DNA from: Hydractinia symbiolongicarpus
Lineage: Eukaryota; Cnidaria; Hydrozoa; Anthoathecata; Hydractiniidae
Assembly (NCBI RefSeq): GCF_029227915.1
Contig: NC_079887.1
Coordinates: 18,471,650-18,535,649 of the forward strand
Length of the DNA: 64,000 nucleotides
Direction of reading: 5' to 3'
Shown here: one piece after another, positions 35,641 through 47,286 of the stretch
Position numbering within the stretch: the stretch's first letter is position 1
How the letters are laid out: every line of letters begins with the position of its first letter
Notes under the pieces: model-generated
Told to the model about the DNA's origin: nothing
The model's database searches: none
Seen by the model: only the letters and a program-made list of their open reading frames with translations
Made by a program: the position numbers and the translations under genes

Positions 35641-36792
35641 GAGTTGTCAGCTGCCTTTTTTCACCATCAGTGAGAAAACAAAAGTAATGTTTAAAATTTT
35701 TGAACAGCTTCGATAAACTTGTAAACGATGCAAGGAAAGTCAAAAATAACGTGAATTAATAAATATTTTCTTCACAAACAAGTAACTATAAAAATCTTCG
35801 TAATGCTCATCACCATATTTGTTGTTGATAAAAAAATGCTGTGCTTGCAAAAAAACTTCTGCATTATCTTTTTAACATAATTTCAAAAAGCTGTACACAC
35901 AATCTCATTGGTTAAGTAAGTCTGTTGTACCAGGGCCTCGTACGCGTTTCATCCTCATATCAAAAACACGCTACAGGCCATGGGAACGAGGTTGAAGATT
36001 AGGGTCTTTTTGAGTGATAATTTTTGTCCCTGGAACCTAGAGGAACCCTAAAAACTCTGTCTGACAAAGCAATTTTAATTACTGACCTGAAAAACAATAG
36101 ATTGAGACTATCAAACCTTCTGAGGAAAATGACATCAAAAGATCAGGTAGTTCCTGGACTATACAATTTAAGAACTAAAGGCCGATTTCCATTTAACGAA
36201 AACTGAGCGGGCGTGGCGGATGCTTTCCTCTGAGCAGAAGATTACTTCTTACTGACACAATCCGCAGGAATGTGCGTTTCGTTTGACCTTTCTTCGGCGT
36301 CTCCGAAAAATGGAGCATTTGTGCTGATGCGTTCATATGTGAAGCTCTTAGCATAATTTTTTATTCCCCTGAACTAACGTTCCCGAAACTTTTTTATTTG
36401 CATTGACTAGCGAAGTATCGTTTACTACGAGGCCAGATTTTGTTCAAAAATCGACAAATAATGGCACAAATACAACTTTTTCCGTAGAGCCAGTTACAGT
36501 AGCAAATAAATATTGTTAACACATATTTTGTTAAACAAGGGAAATTTTTTTGTATTTTTGACTAGTAGCTAGCTAGAATATAGCTACAGAGTGTTTGTGA
36601 ACTATATATCCAATAGCCTGCATAGCTCTGCTATAGCTAGCTAGCTAGATGTTGTTGACTTTTTGAGTTAACTAGCTATAGCTTACTATACTGTAAAAAT
36701 TTTTTTAAAAAAAAACAGTTAATGCTTGACCTGCGAGCACAGGGGAGAGCGTCTGATTGAACCCACTGTATCAGCCAGAGGGGAAAACTAAC

Positions 36793-38568
36793 TAAGGGGT
36801 CATCTACAAAATTCGTAGCAATTCGTATCAAAAAAATTCGTATATGCTATACGAATTTTCTTTTGCCATACAGTAATTAAATTCGTATGAAATTTTTCTA
36901 AATTCGTATAAAATTCGTACGAGTTTTTAATTAAATTCGTATGAGTTTTAAATTAAATTCGTATGAGTTTTAAATTAAATTCGTATGAGTTAAAAAAGTA
37001 CGTATGAGTTTTAAATTAAATTTGTATAAGTTTTAAATTAAATTCGTATGAGTTAAATTCGTACGAGTTTAACAAAAAATGCGTATGAGATTTTAATTAG
37101 ATGCGTATGGTTTTAAAAAAAAGAAAATCGTTTGACATTGTATTAAATTCGTATATGAGTTTTAAAATAAAATTCGTTTGAGTTTTTATAATTAGATGCG
37201 TATGGTTTTTTTTAAAAAAAATCGTATATAATACAGTCCAGATGTAAGCTTACGCGTACGCTCAAGTTTCACACCTTTTTCTCGGAGGCGGTAGTTGTTT
37301 GTCTTTTGATTTTAATAATTATCTTGCGAGTCTTGTAAGTCATTAACTTGCGCGTAATAAACAAGGGATTATTGAAGAAAAATAGCTTATTATAACTGCG
37401 CGTAACTATTGTTAAATAGTGTTAACTATTTCCAATAGCATAATTGCAAATGTTATCAACTCTATCAATGTGACACGAGAAGCCATTGTTTAATAGTTTT
37501 ATTAAACAAAGGTTTTGCGTGGAAACTAAATAAACTAGCGAGAAGGCATTGTTGGTTGCGCGGGTTAAATAAAGCTTTTAAGCGATAGAAATTATTATAT
37601 TTTAACAAAGATTGAAACTTTAATTTTCATAGAAAAGCTTTTTTAGATCGCATTTTGAAAGTTGAAAAACGGCGATAGAAATGTTTTTTTAGATCGCATT
37701 TTAAAAGTTTTAAAACGAAAAACGGCGATAGAACTGTTTTTTTAAATCCCATTTTAAAAGTTTATAAACGAAAAACGGCGATAGAAATGTTCTTTTAGAT
37801 CGCATTTTAAAAGTTTATAAACGAAAAACGGCGATAGAAATGTTTTTTAGATCGCATTTTAAAAGTTTAAAAACGAAAAGCGGCGATAGAAATGTTCTTT
37901 TAGATCGCATTTTAAAAGTTTAAAAACGAAAAGCGGCGATAGAAATATTTTTTTAGATCGCATTTTAAAAGTTTTAAAACTAAAAAACGGTGATAGAAAT
38001 GCTTTTTAGATCGCATTTTAAAAGTTTAAAAACGAAAAGCGGCGATAGAAATGTTCTTTTAGATCGCATTTTAAAAGTTTAAAAACAAAAAGCGGCGATA
38101 GAAATATTTTTTTAGATCGCATTTTAAAAGTTTTAAAACTAAAAAGCGGCGATAGAAATGTTTCTTTAGATTGCATTTTAAAAGTTTAAAAACGAAAAGC
38201 GGCGATAGTAATGTTCTTTTAGATCGCATTTTAAAAGTTTAAAAACGAAATGCGGCGATAGAAATGTTTTTTAGATCGCATTTTAAAAGTTTAAAAACGA
38301 AAAACGGCGATAGAAATGTTTTTTTAGATCGCATTTTAAAGGTTTAAAAACGAAAAATATAATTCGTATGAAAATTCGTATAAATAAAAGAGTATAATTC
38401 GTATGACAATTCGTATGAAAATCGTATAAAATTCGTATTAAATTTTTTAAAAATCGTATAACTATTTAACACTATAAGAATTTTATACGATTTTTATACG
38501 AATTAAAAGCAATTAAATTCGTATATATTCGTATAAAATACCATACGAAATTTGTAGACGACCCCTAA
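36793..38568. mobile_element. Harbinger-like non-autonomous element with TAA target duplication
   Basis: Terminal inverted repeats GGGGTC(A/G)TCTACAAA(A/T)TTC lie at 36796 and end at 38565. A TAA flanks each side (36793-36795 and 38566-38568), as expected for PIF/Harbinger elements. The ends are filled with repeated AATTCGTATGAG motifs in both orientations, and the middle carries a 53-bp satellite. No coding capacity. Confidence 0.8.
37640..38355. repeat. 53-bp satellite, about 13 copies
   Basis: Units of about 53 bp centred on GGCGATAGAAATGTT and TTTAGATCGCATTTTAAAAG repeat about 13 times with few changes. The array is nested in the Harbinger-like element. Confidence 0.93.
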
Positions 38569-39421
38569 GCGAACACTGCTTATTGGACGTACTACTCCTA
38601 ATTAGCAGAATAATCCAGCCTATTTGGATGAAGAATGCCTAATCTAACAAATACAAAATCATTGAATTCTAATTTGGCGAATTACATCATTCGTTTTCCA
38701 CCATTTTTGGGATCCTTAGTTAGCAGTTTCCCTGAATGCATATCAAATAACTGTGTTTGAGCAACAATACAATAAATTCCCATTTAGAAAACATTAACAA
38801 AACATTTTTTTCGCAGACTCCAATATTTTTTTCTAAGAGTTTATTAGGTAGCTAGCTGCTTTACAGCTTCTGGCCAAGTATGTGTTTTTTTTGTTTTAGG
38901 AGAAGAAATGGTGATGTGTTGGATTGCTAGCTAGGAACATTGGTTTCCACAATTTGTTTTTTGTCAAATAAAGTGTACACAATCTGTTTTTTGTCGAATA
39001 GTGTATTACATTCTCTGTACCAAGAATGTTTACAGAACCTTGTTTTAATCAATAAAGCTTACAAAGTGTAATCGATACTATGGAATTTATTGTTAAACTA
39101 TTTCAAAGGAGAAACTAAAAGGCGTAGGTGATTGTAACTTTTAACCAATTAAGGAGCTTTGAAAGTTCTTGTGTGAAAAACGATGAAAAAGAAGAACAAT
39201 GTTGCCATGTGTATTGATTATCTCTTGATACATTTGGAAATATGATGTGAAGTTAAAATAACACCAGAGAATCATGCTGACTTATTTAGCTAAATTTAGA
39301 AGTATTGGAACCAAAAATATGTATATATAGCTATACTTTGAGATTCTATATAGCTATTAACAAGTTTTGATTTACACCTGCTTTTTCGTGCTTGCTCAAG
39401 CATTTTGTAGAAGTCCAAAAA

Positions 39422-39457
39422 AAGGAATTTAAGCTATATGGATAGCTTAAATTCCTT
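39422..39457. repeat. 16-bp perfect hairpin
   Basis: Arms AAGGAATTTAAGCTAT and its exact complement around an ATGG loop. No neighbouring gene to explain it. Confidence 0.9.
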
Positions 39458-40092
39458 ATTTTTAGATTTTTTAAATGCAACACTGAAATTAAATTTAACT
39501 ATTATCTTTTTTTCAAAAGTAAGTTTTGCCTTTGCGTTAACAATTATAAATGTTGAAATTAACTTTTGTCGTTTTACAAGCTATTTGAATATTTTACAAT
39601 ATGTACCCTTCCATCACACAAATTTATACAAGAAAAAATTTAGGCCATAATGCCCAATGCAAGAATGCATGAAATGAAAAGAAGTTTTTGCTGCTCATTT
39701 ATTTCTAATACAACGTACAGTTATAATAAGGAAAAAATGTTGTATTTATTATAGTGTATTAAAATTGTTTATCTTATGAAGTTTATTTCATATTCCTGTA
39801 CAAGTTCTTTTTCTTGCATCGACAAATTTTCATGGCGATATTTTGGTTGATTTATAAGTTTGGATTGTGTGAGTGCTCAAACCGATTAATTTTCTTGTTT
39901 CCATTTCAAATATTCTGTGGGAGCGTAAAAAATAAATGTACACAAACATGGCTGCTGATGACGATAGGCTTTACCTAGGAAGATCGAAATTAATCTCTAT
40001 TTTTATCCTCCTGGCTAAATTCAGACACATTGCATCACAGCGTATGTTTTTCTGCCCACTTGTTCAGCTTTTGTTGAGTGGAAATCAGCCTT

Positions 40093-40922
40093 ATATATAA
40101 TTACCGAATATTTCAAACATCAACAAAGCTTTGTCGCTTAAATCTCTCCACAATTCTATTCCTTGTATTGACGATGTTATGACTCTGGTCACCATGGTTG
40201 TTCTTTTTTTTAATACGCATTTTTTATCGTTGGTTGCTGGTATTGGTTTATTGATCTGAAAAAAACCCTTTTCATTAATGATATTCTACTTTTTCGACAT
40301 GTGTTTCCAATAAAGTTGTAACAGCAACTTTTGTACAACTATTCGACTGTTGTACAACTGCTCAACTGCTTTTTATGGCAATCGAAACCGACCCTAAACT
40401 TAAGGATGCATGCACGTGTAATGCACCATGGCAATAGAAGAAAAATCTTATCAAAGGTACGTGCTTACTAATTTTATTAAAGGAAGGTCTGTACTTTTCA
40501 TAAAAATTTTTAGTAAAGTCACATATTTTAATAAAGTCACAAGAGAATATGATTGACATATTAGGCGGCTTTCTAGTTGAGCGGCTGTTGTACTTGAACG
40601 CGTTCTGCTCAAATGGAACCCCCTTCGCAGGATCCTCATTGATCACATAATATATTTCATTATAAGTCTTGTTTTATAACTTTGCATGGTTTTGTTTAGC
40701 CAATCAGTCTTTCATGAATGTGGCTAAAATTCTCAAACTTTGTAAAAAATTCTCCAGTAAATAAATTTTCCCAAACCTTGCCTGTTGTGATGTTTGTTTG
40801 GATGTGTTCTGGTGTTTTGAAGTTCCAACAAGAATTCCTATGTAGACAATGGTACATGTAAAAAATCATGGTTATATTTTTTTTATGGTCAGAAATCCAA
40901 CATTATTAGGACATTTCTTTAT
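40093..40922. other. No gene recognised
   Basis: AT-rich spacer. A 94-codon minus frame (40362-40646) has no recognisable feature. Confidence 0.4.
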
Positions 40923-41331
40923 CTAAAAATTAATGTACCTGTTTGAGGAGAATTTTTGCAATGTATTATTTCTATTTCTTGAGGGAGGAGGAAGTAACGG
41001 CAATTTATTATGTTGTGGCTGATATGAAAACTTCTCTCTTTCTGTCATTTGGTTCTTCTTAGCCGGAAAATGGAACTCGTTTTTACTATTATTATTTATT
41101 AAATGATTTTCTGTTCTTCTATCAGATGGGTTGTAAATAAATTTCCCCTTGGATTTGGCTGTAATTTCTTGCTCGGGATAGGGTATACTGTTGGTAAAGA
41201 AAATAACATCATCATCATCGTTACTTCGTAGATCTAGTGGATCAGCGTAAACAGCTTGGCGTTGACGTTTTCGACAACCAAAAATCGGAACAATAGGTCT
41301 ACCACCATGTTCTATGATATAAAAATTAAGA
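40923..41331 (-). CDS. Possible last exon of a host gene
   Basis: Read on the minus strand from a candidate splice acceptor (TTTTTATATCATAG, about 41332-41345) this gives about 135 codons to a stop: HGGRPIVPIFGCRKRQRQAV, DPLDLRSNDDDDVIFF, and a polar Lys/Asn-rich tail. The composition looks coding rather than random, but no family is recognised. A candidate first exon is at 41480-41689. However, the phase of that exon (ending at GCAGAG before GTATTT) does not fit this one without a shift, so the pairing is unproven. Confidence 0.35.
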
Positions 41332-41479
41332 ATTTCGAAATTTTTGCATTGTTTGAAACATAACAACATATTTTGCTAATGGAAGTATTTTTCTTATCCG
41401 TGATTAAGTTTTTGGAAAGAGAAACACGACTTTGTTTTATTTTTCATGATAGTAATTTTTAACTTAATAACATGGTAAA

Positions 41480-41689
41480 TACCTCTGCTTTTCCTTTGCA
41501 TTTCACAATGCTTTCGTCAACGATTTTCTTTGTTTTGACTCCTGTCTGGATTGCCCGTGTTTGTTTTGATGTTGTTTGCCGCGTTCGAATGTTTCTTTTT
41601 ATGCCCAGTCTTTTATTGGCAATGACTTCATTTAGCACCGGGCTAAGTGGTCCCGACACACGACGTACAACATAACTAGCACCCTTCAT
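41480..41689 (-). CDS. Possible first exon of a host gene
   Basis: From ATG 41689 about 70 codons run to a good splice-donor-like GCAGAG|GTATTT. The text (SYVVRRVSGPLSPVLNEVIA, then a basic KR/QT-rich part) is basic and polar. Function unknown. The opposite strand is also open but less protein-like. Confidence 0.35.
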
Positions 41690-41788
41690 ACTTTATCGAT
41701 ATTAAAAGTCCGACAGACGTTCAGTCATACTTCTCCAACCAAATGGACCCGACAAATGAAACCGCATTATCCGACATCCTCTCTATAT

Positions 41789-42064
41789 AACAAATACATA
41801 TTTTTTCTGTCGATGGTCATACCAACGTAATATCGCATAATACTGCATAATACCTTCATAATCCATAAAAGATACATAATTTTTCTGTTGATGGCCATAC
41901 CAACGTAATATCGCATAATGCTGCATAATACCTTCATAATACTCTCTGTCGCTGCGTAACAAATACATATTTTTTCTGTTAATAATCCATAACCAACGTA
42001 ATATCACATAATACTGCATGATACTGCATAATACCTTCATAATTCATAAAAGATACATAATTTC
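41789..42064. repeat. Three diverged tandem repeats, 83-100 bp
   Basis: Copies beginning near 41789, 41872 and 41961 share ATACATA-TTTTTCTGT and CCAACGTAATATC-CATAAT and TGCATAATACCTTCATAAT. They abut the left terminal repeat of the Polinton and may be subterminal or flanking repeats of it. Confidence 0.8.
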
Positions 42065-42067
42065 CGC

Positions 42068-42100
42068 TGTTAGTTGAAGTCTGAATGTACTTATAATAAA
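42068..42100 (+). repeat. Polinton left terminal inverted repeat
   Basis: TGTTAGTTGAAGTCTGAATG..., ending in TATAATAAA. The inverted copy is at 58173-58205 with a single mismatch. The AT-rich inner end lies 4 bp before the polymerase start codon. Confidence 0.9.
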
Positions 42101-42107
42101 AGAAATG
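42092..42107 (+). promoter_or_regulatory. TATAATAAA start motif of the polymerase gene
   Basis: TATAATAAA inside the left terminal repeat, 4 bp before ATG 42105. The same motif precedes the rightmost minus-strand gene in the other terminal repeat, so each end drives transcription inward. Role inferred from recurrence. Confidence 0.45.
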
Positions 42108-45100
42108 AGTTGGTTCAAGAATGCAATTAGTAAATTATATAGCGCTGTCTCAACGCCAGTAGCAGCAACTCGCGATGCTCTTGCAGGTCGACTACAGAGC
42201 GTGCGAGATACTGTTAGGTATTATTATAACAGGGCGAGGGAGCAAATTGCTGGAAGGGCAACGCTGCACGATGAAATCGAGAGAGAAGCGCGAGAGGACT
42301 TTTACGATGCTGGAGACATACCATACGAATACAGCGGAGTCGAAGACATCAAGCACATGTTCCCACAAAAGAAAAACCGATCCGAAGGAGTCGAAGACAT
42401 TCAGCATATTTTTGATGAAAATGACACACAGATGTTGGAAGACGGAAATCGTGTCAAGACATGGCGGTTCAACAAGAACCTTAATCAGCCACTGGCGGAG
42501 GCCATCATACGAAGAATTGGGCCCTACATAGACATGAGAGTCAAGGTAGTCTACAGTTTTGCTTGCACCATATACGAAGCAGGAGGTGGCACGGCTCCGT
42601 ATCACAAGACCAAGGGAAGCGAGGGATCGCTTACGAGCCTAGCTGACATCGAAGCCTTTATCGAAAAATGCGAAATGCAGCGTTTAGATCTAGGAGATCA
42701 TGAGTTTTGGGGGAAGGCGTACTTACCACCAGAAAGAACAATCGAGACCCCAGGATCGTACGAAGGGAAAATTGTCTTCCAGCATGTGCAGATCAAGATC
42801 ATCTCCACAAGGGAGCCCCTGTTAGGCTGTGGACCTTTACCAGACTGGTTGCGAAAGAAGAGGTGCATCTACAGCTTTGACAAGGAGGATGAGAGAACCG
42901 ACAATTTGTGTGTCTGGAGATGTCTTGCCGTACACTACCGTGGAGAAAGAGAGCAGCGCGAGAAACGTGTCACGAGACCAGCTTTCGCAATAGCACGCGA
43001 GTACTACGAGAATCCTAAACTAAAGCGGGAAGAAGTACGTGCTACGAAGCTTGTTGACTTCGAGGGCATAACGAAGCGTTTCAAGATCAACATCAGAGTC
43101 ATTGAACCCAAGACCAACTCTGAGAAAGCGCCATGGAGACTCGTGTACGGTCAGAATCAATACAAAAAAGATTTAGACACAATCAACCTTGGTATGCTGG
43201 ATGGACACTGTTTCTACATCAAGGATTTAGACGTACTAGCACGACAGAGATGGGAATGCGAAGCCTGCAAGCAAATGTTTACAAGCAGCGGAGATCTTAC
43301 GAGACATAAGAAGATATGTGAAGGAAAAAAGCCGACTATTATCTGCAAAGGCAATAAGGTCAAGCGCATGCCTAGCAAGTCAGAGAAGGTCTTTTACGGT
43401 GAGGGCTTGAGCTATGACGCTTGTAAATGGCTCGAGCACATGTCGAGGGAAACTGGAAGACACATTTATCACGCACTCTGTGGGCATGGGGGAGAACGCG
43501 TGATTCGCTACGGGGAGAAAGAAAATGAGGACTACAAGGTAGACGGCTATGAACCTCAGACCAGGACAGTCTACAAGTACCACGGCTGCAAGTGGCACGG
43601 ATGCCCCTGCCAAGGAACAAACAAAAATCGATATACGGCCACCAAATCAAAGGAGGAAGGCATCCGAATACTTGGCTACAACCTCGAAGCCGTGTGGGAG
43701 TGTGAGAGCCCACCCAAAGCCAAGGGGTACTTTAAGAAAGAATTTCGACCCTACCCTCACTACATCGTGTTTGATTTCGAGGCCCTCCCAGCACCTTTAC
43801 ACCGGCGGCAAACAGCAGACCTGATGTATATATCGGAGCATGTGCCGGTCAGCATCGCTATTCACGATAGTCTGAACGGAGATCCAACGTTCCTGGAGCA
43901 CGATGATCCCAAGATCTTGGTTAAACGATTTGTGGAGCAGCTTGAAAAGAGACACGCCCTCATCGTGAAAGAGGTGGAGAGAATGTACCCGAGACCCGAT
44001 GATTTTGACATGCTTCCAGATAAGACTCAGAAGGCATAGAACGAGTGGGTAAACCAAGTGGCCGTGATCGGCTTCAACAGTGGCAATTATGACCTGAACA
44101 TGATCAAGCGGTACTTTGTCGATCAAATTGCCAAAGACGATAGCGAAAAGATCAACGTGGCGAAGAAAGACAACAACTACATGTTCTTTACGACCTCGAG
44201 GTTCAAATTTCTCGATATCAAAAATTTTCTCTCTCCTGTTATGAGCTATGACCTATGGTGGAAGTCTCTGGATTGCAAGCTCGAAAAGCTGGTGTTCCCC
44301 TACGAGTGGCTGACGAGCTATGACAAGCTAAACCACGTCGGCCCCGTGAAGCACAAGAACTTCTATAGCAGTCTTATTGGGAAAAACACCCTCTCTCTTG
44401 ATGAGTACGAAACATTCCGTGCAGAGTTTTACAAGCGAGGCTTCGTCACCATGATGGACTGGTTGTGTGAGTACACTTTAGCCGACGTGGAACCTTTCAT
44501 CGAAGCTGTGGACAAGACAAGGTTGCAGTACTACGACGACGAGATAGACATTTTAAAAGACGCAGTGCGCATACCAGGTGTATCGATGCGCTACGTCTTG
44601 AACAAGTCTCTACGACTGAATCAAAAGCTAGAGCTATACGCTCCAGGAGAGCCTTGTAAGCATAAGTGTAATGAAGAATGCTTCAACAAGAAGTGCAAGG
44701 CGTGCAAAAAGGTGCAAAAGGCTTGCACTGAGTGCACGAAGAATGAGGCGTATGAACTGCTTCAAACGGGGATGGTGGGAGGGCCTGCCATCGTGTTCTG
44801 TAGGTACCACGAGAGAGACGTGACGGGTATCAGATCCCACATCTACCAGGAGCCACGGAAGTGCAAAACTGTTTTGGGGCTTGACGCGAACATACTGTAC
44901 CCGAGTACGTTGATGAACTACTTTCCTTGTGGGAAGGAGAAGCTGATCAAGATCAACCCACCCACGGCTGAGCACAACATCAGACTGTTGATAGAAGGTA
45001 TGCAAAATGGATCCCTCTTTGGTTGTGCGCAGGTCGACATCGAGGTCCCTCTGAAACTGTATGACAAATTCAACGAGAAGGCTCCGCTATTTGTGGTCAA

Positions 45101-46107
45101 GGAGATACCCGACGATCAAGTCCCCGAGCACATGCACGAGTACCTAAAAGCAACAGGGCGCAAACGTATTTCAGGCACACGTAAGCTCCTAGGGTTGATG
45201 AAAGCTGAAAAGATCTTGCTGTACACTTCGGTGCTAAAGTGGTACCTTGACCATGGCCTAAAGGTGACAGCGTTTCACCAATTTATCAAATATAAGCGAG
45301 GTAAACCGTTTGCGTGGTTTCCAGAAGAAATTGCTGATGCACGAAGACAAGCCGATAAGGATCCTGACAAGCGTCTGGCTGGAGATACGGCCAAGCTGAA
45401 AGGGAACTCGTTCTATGGAAAAATGATCGAGGACCAAGCGAGGCACGCGAACACCACCTTTACGAGAGATGAAAAGAAGGTGGATGAAGCGATGAGATCA
45501 CCATACCTTGAAGATCTTGAAGAGATAGGTGATGCTTACGAGATCCGAGAAGGAAAGAAAAAGGTGCATATCGACAGAGCGTACCAGTGCGGCATTGCGG
45601 TGTACCAGCTGGCCAAATTGCGCATGCTTGAGTTTTATTACGATTTTTTGGATAAGTACGTGGATCGTCGAGACTTTGAGTACGTGTATATGGATACAGA
45701 TAGCGCGTATTTTGCCATCTCTGGAGAAGAGTTACGAGATGTCGTTCGCCCTGAACTGCTTGACGAGTACGACAAAGACGTGAAAAACTGGCTCGTCACT
45801 GATAAGTACTCAAGTCGAACAGGAGGGATATTCAAACCGGAATTTATCGGGTTTAGGATGATTGCTGACTCAATCAAGTCTTATTTCATCGAAGATAAAG
45901 AGGGCACAAAATTCTCCTGTAAGGGTATGTCAAAGAAGGTATAAGAACGCGATGAATGGCTCTATTGACATAGCCAAAAACGTAGGTTTCCGGGTGAACA
46001 AACAGGGGATGGTTACGTACGAACAAAACAAGCTGGGCCTCTCGGCGTTTTATGATAAGCGGAAGGTACTCGAGGATGGCATCCACACAGTACCGCTAGA
46101 GTTGTGA
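42105..46107 (+). pseudogene. Polinton protein-primed DNA polymerase B (broken)
   Basis: Replicates the element by protein-primed synthesis from its ends. A DNLCVWRCLAVH block (about residue 265), a C2HC zinc finger (WECEACKQMF..., about 383-405) and a cysteine/histidine KYHGCKWHGCPC motif (about 490) precede the polymerase core. Exo I is YIVFDFEAL (about 552), Exo II GFNSGNYDLN (about 656), Exo III YTLADVEPF (about 790). Motif A is LGLDANILYPS (about 924), motif B KLKGNSFYGK (about 1096) and motif C YMDTDSAYF (about 1195). An in-frame TAG at 44037-44039 falls between Exo I and Exo II. A one-base frameshift near 45935 moves the conserved tail (GLSAFYDKRKVLEDGIHTVP) to another frame ending at 46107. 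All catalytic aspartates remain, so the decay is recent or an assembly artefact. Confidence 0.95.
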
Positions 46108-46130
46108 ATAGTGAGGTTTCCCTGTCCGGA

Positions 46131-46157
46131 TTTTTGTGAAGTACCACTTCACAAAAA
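46131..46157 (+). terminator. Hairpin after the polymerase gene
   Basis: Perfect 11-bp stem TTTTTGTGAAG / CTTCACAAAAA with a TACCA loop, 24 nt past the polymerase stop and 11 nt before the next ATG. One of a series of hairpins at gene ends in this element. Confidence 0.6.
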
Positions 46158-46167
46158 GCAACAACAA

Positions 46168-46662
46168 ATGGAAGGTAAAAGGTGTACAAAATGTAAACGA
46201 AATCAACCACTAGACAACTTAAAAATCCAAAACAAAAGCCAGCGAACAAAACAGTGCATCAAATGCCGCAAAATTGTCAAGGCGTCACGGGAACGTAGCA
46301 AATGCCCGCATAAAAAACATAGACACGGATGCTCCATATGCGATCACCCTGCTTATCAGTATAACCTCATTCTAAATAGAATTCACAAGGCTCTAATGTA
46401 TGATAGGGAGATAGCCTCTACGGATTACCTGGGGTGCGGTATCTGCACATTTATCGGTCATATCCAGGATCAATTCAAAGATGGGATGTGCTGTGGAAAC
46501 CGAGGGCAGTGGCAGTTTGATCACAAGGTGCCACTAAAATACAGAGAGAACGGAGAATACCTCAGCGAGGAGGTGCAATTAGCAAGGCTCCACTATACCA
46601 ACATGCAACCCTTGTGGACCGAGGATAATCAAAGCAAGGGCGATCGATATATATCTGGGTAA
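46168..46662 (+). CDS. HNH-type endonuclease with N-terminal zinc ribbon
   Basis: 164 codons from ATG 46168; the in-frame GTG upstream is not a plausible eukaryotic start. Two CxxC pairs (CTKC at 6-9, CIKC at 30-33) form a zinc ribbon. The C-terminal half has WQFDHKVPLKY (117-124), then LHYTNMQPLWTEDNQSKGDRY (141-161). That is the H...N...N arrangement of HNH/endonuclease VII-like nucleases seen in large DNA viruses. It would cut DNA, perhaps resolving replication intermediates or aiding spread, but its target is unknown. The frame is intact. It follows the polymerase on the same strand and may be co-transcribed. Confidence 0.8.
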   Translation: MEGKRCTKCKRNQPLDNLKIQNKSQRTKQCIKCRKIVKASRERSKCPHKKHRHGCSICDHPAYQYNLILNRIHKALMYDREIASTDYLGCGICTFIGHIQDQFKDGMCCGNRGQWQFDHKVPLKYRENGEYLSEEVQLARLHYTNMQPLWTEDNQSKGDRYISG

Positions 46663-46769
46663 AGGTCGCGTTGAAAAAATATTTGTGTTTCTTTTTTCTC
46701 TCGCAACTTCGAGTCACTCCTCTTCAGTATGAAGCGGTAGAAACAAGATAAAACTCATTTGCCTCATCC

Positions 46770-46796
46770 ATTCAAAAATGATAAACATTTTTGAAT
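46770..46796 (+). terminator. Hairpin after the HNH gene
   Basis: Perfect 11-bp stem ATTCAAAAATG / CATTTTTGAAT with an ATAAA loop, 108 nt past the HNH stop. Confidence 0.55.
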
Positions 46797-46917
46797 AAGC
46801 AAGAGGTTTTCTGTATGATGTGCAAACGAGCTAACCGGTGATGCGTAAATTTTCACACAGGTAGTACTCAAGGTGATACTGAATAGCTTATATATGAAGC
46901 TCGAATTATAGTAAAAT

Positions 46918-47014
46918 TGTGGGAGCAGGCTTAGATCCTGGCGGAAGGGTAGGAGTGCGCGAGCGAGAGCACGTCCTAACTGGAAGCGGCCGTCTCGCCC
47001 CGGCTTCTCCCACA
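46918..47014 (+). ncRNA. Candidate structured RNA, four-way junction
   Basis: An outer stem TGTGGGAG / CTCCCACA (46918-46925 and 47007-47014) encloses three hairpins. They are CAGG-loop-CCTG (46926-46940), GTAGGAGTGC with GCACGTCCTAAC (46949-46980, one bulge and one unpaired G), and GAAGC-loop-GCTTC (46983-47007, sharing one base with the outer stem). The shape recalls a tRNA-like cloverleaf. There is no polymerase III B box and the arm lengths are not those of a tRNA. Expression is unknown. Confidence 0.35.
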
Positions 47015-47237
47015 CTGTGCCACGACGGGAAAAATTGTGCCAAAATGCCGGTTAAATGTCAGTGCAGGAACGGCCTCTGAAAGTCTTAAAAAGGTGGGTC
47101 TCGTTAATGCGTAGTACAAGCACGACATTCTGTATAGAGTATAAAGAGCAAGTACACGCTAGGCCTGCAAAGCAGGACAGCACTGAAAAACACCTCGGAT
47201 ATGGTGAACCAAAGGCTTTGAGTCTCACAGAATCAAA

Positions 47238-47286
47238 AACCCTCTGGGTTCAAACAACAACAAAAACAACAAAAACCTAGAGGGTT
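47238..47286 (+). repeat. AACCCTCT/AGAGGGTT hairpin with A/C-rich loop
   Basis: Eight-bp stem with a 33-nt loop made of CAA repeats, 33 bp before the start of the next gene. Confidence 0.6.

Larger units (their letters stand above)
33222..36165. mobile_element. Element flanked by about 170-bp inverted repeats
   Basis: The arms 33222-33392 and 35998-36165 are inverted copies at roughly 85-90% identity, sharing for example TCAGGTCAGTAATTAAAATT and GGTTCCTCTAGGTTCCAGGG. The interior holds a LINE 3' end, a SINE and a fold-back hairpin, which look like later insertions. No transposase was recognised. Confidence 0.7.
36178..40092. mobile_element. 3.9-kb element with AAGGC(C/T)GATTTCCA inverted ends
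   Basis: The left end at 36178 (AAGGCCGATTTCCATTTAAC) is matched in inverted form at 40053-40092 (complement AAGGCTGATTTCCACTCAAC), about 75-80% over 40 bp. The interior has no recognised transposase and contains the Harbinger-like element below. The superfamily is not assigned. Confidence 0.6.

Noticed and set aside
37640-38355. A CRISPR-like array
   Set aside because: There are no unique spacers: the whole 53-bp unit repeats, inside a eukaryotic transposon.
46918-47014. A tRNA gene
   Set aside because: Cloverleaf-like pairing, but no B box and wrong arm lengths. Kept only as a candidate structured RNA.
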